The translations under genes were made by a program, and so were the position numbers. Shown piece by piece: positions 60,909 through 64,000 of a DNA stretch of 64,000 nt (within the stretch, counting starts at the first letter, position 1; each line of letters begins with the position of its first letter). This stretch comes from an uncultured Phycicoccus sp. (GTDB lineage Bacteria; Actinomycetota; Actinomycetes; Actinomycetales; Dermatophilaceae), in NCBI RefSeq assembly GCF_947495705.1, contig NZ_CANLZR010000005.1, positions 1 to 64,000 on the forward strand, in the 5' to 3' direction. The notes beneath the pieces were generated by a model, which searched no databases, was not told the DNA's origin, and worked only from the letters and a program-made list of their open reading frames with translations.

Positions 60909-61991
60909 TCAGCCGTGGATGCGCCACCCCCGGGTGGCGAGGGCGTCGGCGAGCCCGGCCGCGGCGGCGGGGACGACGTCGACCTCGGCGAGCCCGAAGT
61001 CCTGGCCGAGCCCGTGGTCGAGGTGGAACTCCTCGATGTTCGTCCCGATCTCCCCGATGTCCGCGAAGAGCCGCCCCAGCTGCCCGGGCTCGTCGGGAAC
61101 GAGGACGCGCACGGTCTCGTAGATGGTCGGTGCCGCACCGTGCTTGCCCGGGATCCGGGCGTGCCCGGCGTTGCCCGCGGCGATCGTCGTGGCCAGGGTG
61201 CCGCGGGCACCCGGGGCGTCCGCGCCCGCCTCCAGCGCCGCGAGGGCGTCGACGACGGCGCCGAGGTCGGCCGCCAGCCCGTCGAGGACCTCCCGGACGG
61301 CGCCCGCGTTGCCCGCGAGGATCTGGGTCCAGAGGTGGGGGTCGCTCTCGGCGATGCGGGTGACGTCGCGCAGGCCCTGGCCGGCCAGCGCGACGGCGGC
61401 CTCGTCGAGCGCCTCGAGGCGGGCCGCGACGAGGCTCGCGGCGAGCTGGGGCACGTGCGAGACGGCGGCCACGGCCCGGTCGTGCTCCGCCGGCGGCAGG
61501 CGGCGCACCGCGGCGCCGGCGGCGCGGGCGACGTCGCTGACCAGGGCCGTCACCTCGGGCAGCGTCTCGGGGGTCGGAGTGACGACCCACGCGCGGCCGT
61601 CGAACAGGTCATGGCGCCCGGACACCGCCCCGGAGCGCTCGCGCCCCGCCATCGGGTGCGACCCGCAGTACCGCGCCAGCTCGGCCCCCGAGGCGCGCAC
61701 CGCGGCGAGCACGGAGCCCTTGACCGACGCGACGTCGGTGACCGCCGCCCCGGGGAAGCGCGCCAGGGCCGCGACGACGCAGCCGGCGGTGACGTCCGGC
61801 GGTGCGGCGACGACGACGAGGTCGGGCTCGAGCACCTCGTCGGGGCCGGGCAGTCGCCCCGCCCCGAGGTCCCGGGCCAGGGCGGCGTGGGTCGGGACGG
61901 CGTCCTCGAGGGTCACCTCGTCGCCGTGCCGCGTCAGGGCGAGCCCGAGGCTCGTCCCGATGAGGCCCGTGCCGACCAGGTGGACCCGCAT
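60909..61991 (-). CDS. tyrA: Prephenate dehydrogenase
   Basis: The 360-residue NAD-dependent enzyme makes 4-hydroxyphenylpyruvate for tyrosine. Nucleotide fold VHLVGTGLIGTSLGLAL, then TDVASVKGSV, GSHPMAGRERSG with the active-site His, and SHVPQLAASLVAARL. A C-terminal ACT-like domain (ETVRVLVPDEPGQLGRLFADIGEIGTNIEEF) suggests amino-acid feedback control. Its start overlaps the rluB stop. Confidence 0.93.
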   Translation of the reverse strand: MRVHLVGTGLIGTSLGLALTRHGDEVTLEDAVPTHAALARDLGAGRLPGPDEVLEPDLVVVAAPPDVTAGCVVAALARFPGAAVTDVASVKGSVLAAVRASGAELARYCGSHPMAGRERSGAVSGRHDLFDGRAWVVTPTPETLPEVTALVSDVARAAGAAVRRLPPAEHDRAVAAVSHVPQLAASLVAARLEALDEAAVALAGQGLRDVTRIAESDPHLWTQILAGNAGAVREVLDGLAADLGAVVDALAALEAGADAPGARGTLATTIAAGNAGHARIPGKHGAAPTIYETVRVLVPDEPGQLGRLFADIGEIGTNIEEFHLDHGLGQDFGLAEVDVVPAAAAGLADALATRGWRIHG

Positions 61992-62890
61992 CAGAGGCCC
62001 GCGGCCTTGTAGAGCGCCGCGACCTCCGCCGACGACAGCGCCCGCCACTTGCCGGGCTTGGTCTCACCGAGCCGGACCGGCCCGACCTCGGTGCGCACGA
62101 GCGAGATGACCGGGTGCCCGACCTCCGCGAGCAGCCGCCGGACGATGTGCTTGCGCCCCTCGTGCAGGACGACCTCGACGATGGCCTTGCCCGGCTGGGA
62201 GTCGACGATCTTGAACGAGTCGACGACGACGGGTCCGTCCTCGAGCTCGACACCCTCGCGGAGCCGGCGGCCGAGGTCGCGCGGCACCGGGCCGGGGATC
62301 TGCGCGAGGTAGGTCTTCAGCACCCCGTACCGCGGGTGCTGGAGCCGGTGCGCGAGGTCGCCGTCGTTGGTGAGCAGCAGCAGGCCCTCGGTGTCGGCGT
62401 CCAGCCGGCCCACGTGGAAGAGCCGCTCCTTGCGCGCGCCGAGGTAGTCGCCGATGTCGACCCGCCCGAGGTCGTCGCTCATCGACGTCACGACGTTGAG
62501 CGGCTTGTTGAACGCGAGGTACACCCGCGACTCGTCGAGCTGGACGCGCTCGCCGTCGACGTGAACGACCTGCGTAGGCCGGATCCGGACGCCGAGCTCG
62601 GTGACGACCTGGCCGTCGACCTGCACCCGGCCCTGGGTGATGAGGTCCTCGCACACCCGCCGCGAGCCGACGCCGGCAGCGGCGAGCAGCTTCTGCAGCC
62701 GGACGCCGTCGGGGTCGTGCACGTCGGTGCCGGGCCGGACGGGCTCGCGCTTGGTCTGGGTCGGCTGGCTGGGACGGGTCGTCCCGGTACCCCGGGCCCG
62801 CTGCTGCGGCCCGGCGGTGGGTCGTCCACGGCCTGCTGCTGGGCGCTTGGGGCCCTTGCCCCGCGCACCTCGGTCCTTCGGCGGTGTCAT
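61991..62890 (-). CDS. rluB: Ribosomal large subunit pseudouridine synthase RluB type
   Basis: The 299-residue protein has a basic disordered N-terminus (KGPKRPAAGRGRP), an S4 domain (VRLQKLLAAAGVGSRRVCEDLI) and an RsuA-type catalytic core with GRLDADTEGLLLLTNDG containing the catalytic Asp. It probably modifies U2605 of 23S rRNA. The ATG overlaps the scpB stop by 4 nt. Confidence 0.92.
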   Translation of the reverse strand: MTPPKDRGARGKGPKRPAAGRGRPTAGPQQRARGTGTTRPSQPTQTKREPVRPGTDVHDPDGVRLQKLLAAAGVGSRRVCEDLITQGRVQVDGQVVTELGVRIRPTQVVHVDGERVQLDESRVYLAFNKPLNVVTSMSDDLGRVDIGDYLGARKERLFHVGRLDADTEGLLLLTNDGDLAHRLQHPRYGVLKTYLAQIPGPVPRDLGRRLREGVELEDGPVVVDSFKIVDSQPGKAIVEVVLHEGRKHIVRRLLAEVGHPVISLVRTEVGPVRLGETKPGKWRALSSAEVAALYKAAGL

Positions 62891-63516
62891 CCGCGGCCTC
62901 CTTCGGCGATCTCGTCGAGCACGTCGACCTCGGGCAGGTACGGCGCGAGGGCGGGCAGCTCGTCGATGCCCTGGAGCCCCAGCCGTTCGAGGAAGTAGGA
63001 CGTCGTTCCGTACAGGATGGCAGTGGACTCCTCGTCGTGGCCGACCTCCTCGATGAGCCCCCGGCTCAGGAGGGTCCGGATGACGCCGTCGACGTTGACG
63101 CCACGGACCGCGGCGACCCGCGAGCGGGACACCGGCTGCCGGTAGGCGATGACGGCGAGGGTCTCGAGCGAGGCCTGGGTGAGTCGGGCCTGCTGGCCGT
63201 CGAGGACGAACCGCTCGACGACCGGGGCGTACTCGTGCCGGCTGTACATCCGCCAGCCGCCGCCGACCTGGCGCAGGGTGAAGCCGCGGCGCTGCTCCTC
63301 GTACCCGGCCTCGAGGTCGGCGAGGGCGGCCTCGACGTCCTGCACCGGCTGCTCCAGCGCGGACGCCAGCGACGCCGTCGTGACCGGCTCGTCGACGACC
63401 ATGAGCACGGCCTCCACGGCCCCGTGGATCCCGCCGGGGAAGTCGGCGACGTCGAACGCGAGCTGCTCCTCGGGCAAGGGGGGCTCGGGCGGGGCGAGCT
63501 CGGGGGGCTCACTCAT
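62887..63516 (-). CDS. scpB: Segregation and condensation protein B
   Basis: The 209-residue protein has two winged-helix domains: GAVEAVLMVVDEPVTTASLASALEQ and RLTQASLETLAVIAYRQPVSRSRVAAVRGVNVDGVIRTLLSRGLIEEVG. It binds ScpA and the SMC heads. ATG 63516 has GAGGAG 7 nt upstream; it overlaps the end of scpA by 8 nt. Confidence 0.94.
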   Translation of the reverse strand: MSEPPELAPPEPPLPEEQLAFDVADFPGGIHGAVEAVLMVVDEPVTTASLASALEQPVQDVEAALADLEAGYEEQRRGFTLRQVGGGWRMYSRHEYAPVVERFVLDGQQARLTQASLETLAVIAYRQPVSRSRVAAVRGVNVDGVIRTLLSRGLIEEVGHDEESTAILYGTTSYFLERLGLQGIDELPALAPYLPEVDVLDEIAEGGRG

Positions 63517-64000
63517 CGGGGGTCTCCTCGGGGGTGGGCTGGGGGGCGGCGTCCTGCGGCTCGTCGAACTCGTCGGTGACCTCGATGTCACCCTCCTCGG
63601 GCCCGGTCCACCGGACGGTGAGCTCGCCGAGCGCCTCGGCCTGCTCGAAGCCGATGGCCGACTCCCGGAACAGCTCGAGCAGGGCCAGGAACCGCGCGAC
63701 GACGACGAGGGTGCTGTCGGCGTCCGCCACGAGGGTACGGAACGACGCGACCCGCTCGCGCCGGAGCCGGGCCCCGATGATCGTCGCCTGCTCGCGCACG
63801 CTGACCGCGGGGGCGTGCAGGTGGCCGAGCCCGACGGTGGGCGGGATCTTCGGGGTGAGGGCCGAGGCCGCGATCATCGCGAGCTGCTCGGGCGAGACGG
63901 TCATGACGAGCTCGGGCAGCAGCGCGGCCAGGTGCGGCTCCAGGGCGACCGACCGCGGATGGCGGCGGCCGGCCGTGGCCATCCGCTCCGCGAAGGTGTG
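63509..64000 (-). CDS. scpA: Segregation and condensation protein A (5' part cut off)
   Basis: Only the C-terminal part is in the window: HTFAERMATAGRRHPRSVALEPHL at the edge, then SPEQLAMIAASALTPK, REQATIIGARLRRERVASFRTLV and a C-terminal winged helix VVARFLALLELFRESAIGFEQAEALGELTVRW. It bridges SMC and ScpB. The reading frame continues beyond base 64000. Its end overlaps scpB. Confidence 0.92.
   Translation of the reverse strand, partial: HTFAERMATAGRRHPRSVALEPHLAALLPELVMTVSPEQLAMIAASALTPKIPPTVGLGHLHAPAVSVREQATIIGARLRRERVASFRTLVADADSTLVVVARFLALLELFRESAIGFEQAEALGELTVRWTGPEEGDIEVTDEFDEPQDAAPQPTPEETPDE

Overview
The window is a 64 kb piece of a high-GC chromosome from an actinomycete (Actinomycetota), most likely a Micrococcales member of the Intrasporangiaceae type; the family level is inference. 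Evidence for the phylum: RbpA, GarA and FtsR are present; the block pgsA / DUF881 / small basic protein / DUF881 / gcvH / garA / ftsR / DUF151 / MerR / gcvP follows the order of Mycobacterium tuberculosis Rv1822-Rv1832; and many genes have leaderless starts, with a TANNNT -10 element 6-8 nt before ATG or GTG. I saw no phage, insertion sequence, CRISPR array or integrase. No gene-free stretch exceeds 300 bases.

Layout. 0.1-1.3 kb: an acetyltransferase and a secreted M15-like peptidase. 1.4-7.1 kb: kamD-kamE-kal (lysine 5,6-aminomutase and a CoA-ester ammonia lyase) followed closely by lnt, ppm and fxsA. 7.1-15.9 kb: rbpA with an ECF-type promoter, an MFS carrier, a coiled-coil M15 peptidase, an SSB-like protein, a DUF305/DUF3105 pair, a UvrA-like ATPase and an SGNH hydrolase. 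15.9-22 kb: isochorismatase-family hydrolase, ArsR/SRPBCC operon, a polar amino-acid ABC importer, rlmC and DUF1028. 22-31.6 kb: YciO/Sua5, a membrane protein, DUF1697/OsmC, two VOC proteins, a GCS2-like ligase and sbcDC.

31.6-40.3 kb is the conserved glycine-cleavage and cell-division regulatory block. gcvP has a single-aptamer glycine riboswitch, and the MerR gene has an unusual array of GTGAC half-sites on a 9-bp register upstream. 40.4-45.7 kb holds a PatB-type lyase and a redox group (DUF3179 with CxxC, TlpA-like lipoprotein, CcdA, a Crp/Fnr regulator, a 55-residue Cys-rich peptide and a Trx-fold protein).

45.7-51.1 kb is the most notable system: an Opp/Dpp-type ABC importer (lipoprotein, two permeases, and one polypeptide with two ATPase domains) followed by a Zur-type Fur-family regulator. 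Its promoter (TTGACA-N17-TACTGT) holds a 7-1-7 Zur-like palindrome in the spacer. This reads as a zinc-repressed importer for zinc, or for a zinc-metallophore complex.

51.1-58.4 kb carries DUF2254, an MSMEG_6728-type protein and a same-strand group of envelope and unknown genes (membrane protein, membrane-anchored alpha/beta hydrolase, DUF4389, an unknown protein and a GerW-family protein). This ends at a hairpin and tRNA-Pro(GGG). 58.6-64 kb is the core block der, cmk, tyrA, rluB, scpB and scpA (cut by the window edge).
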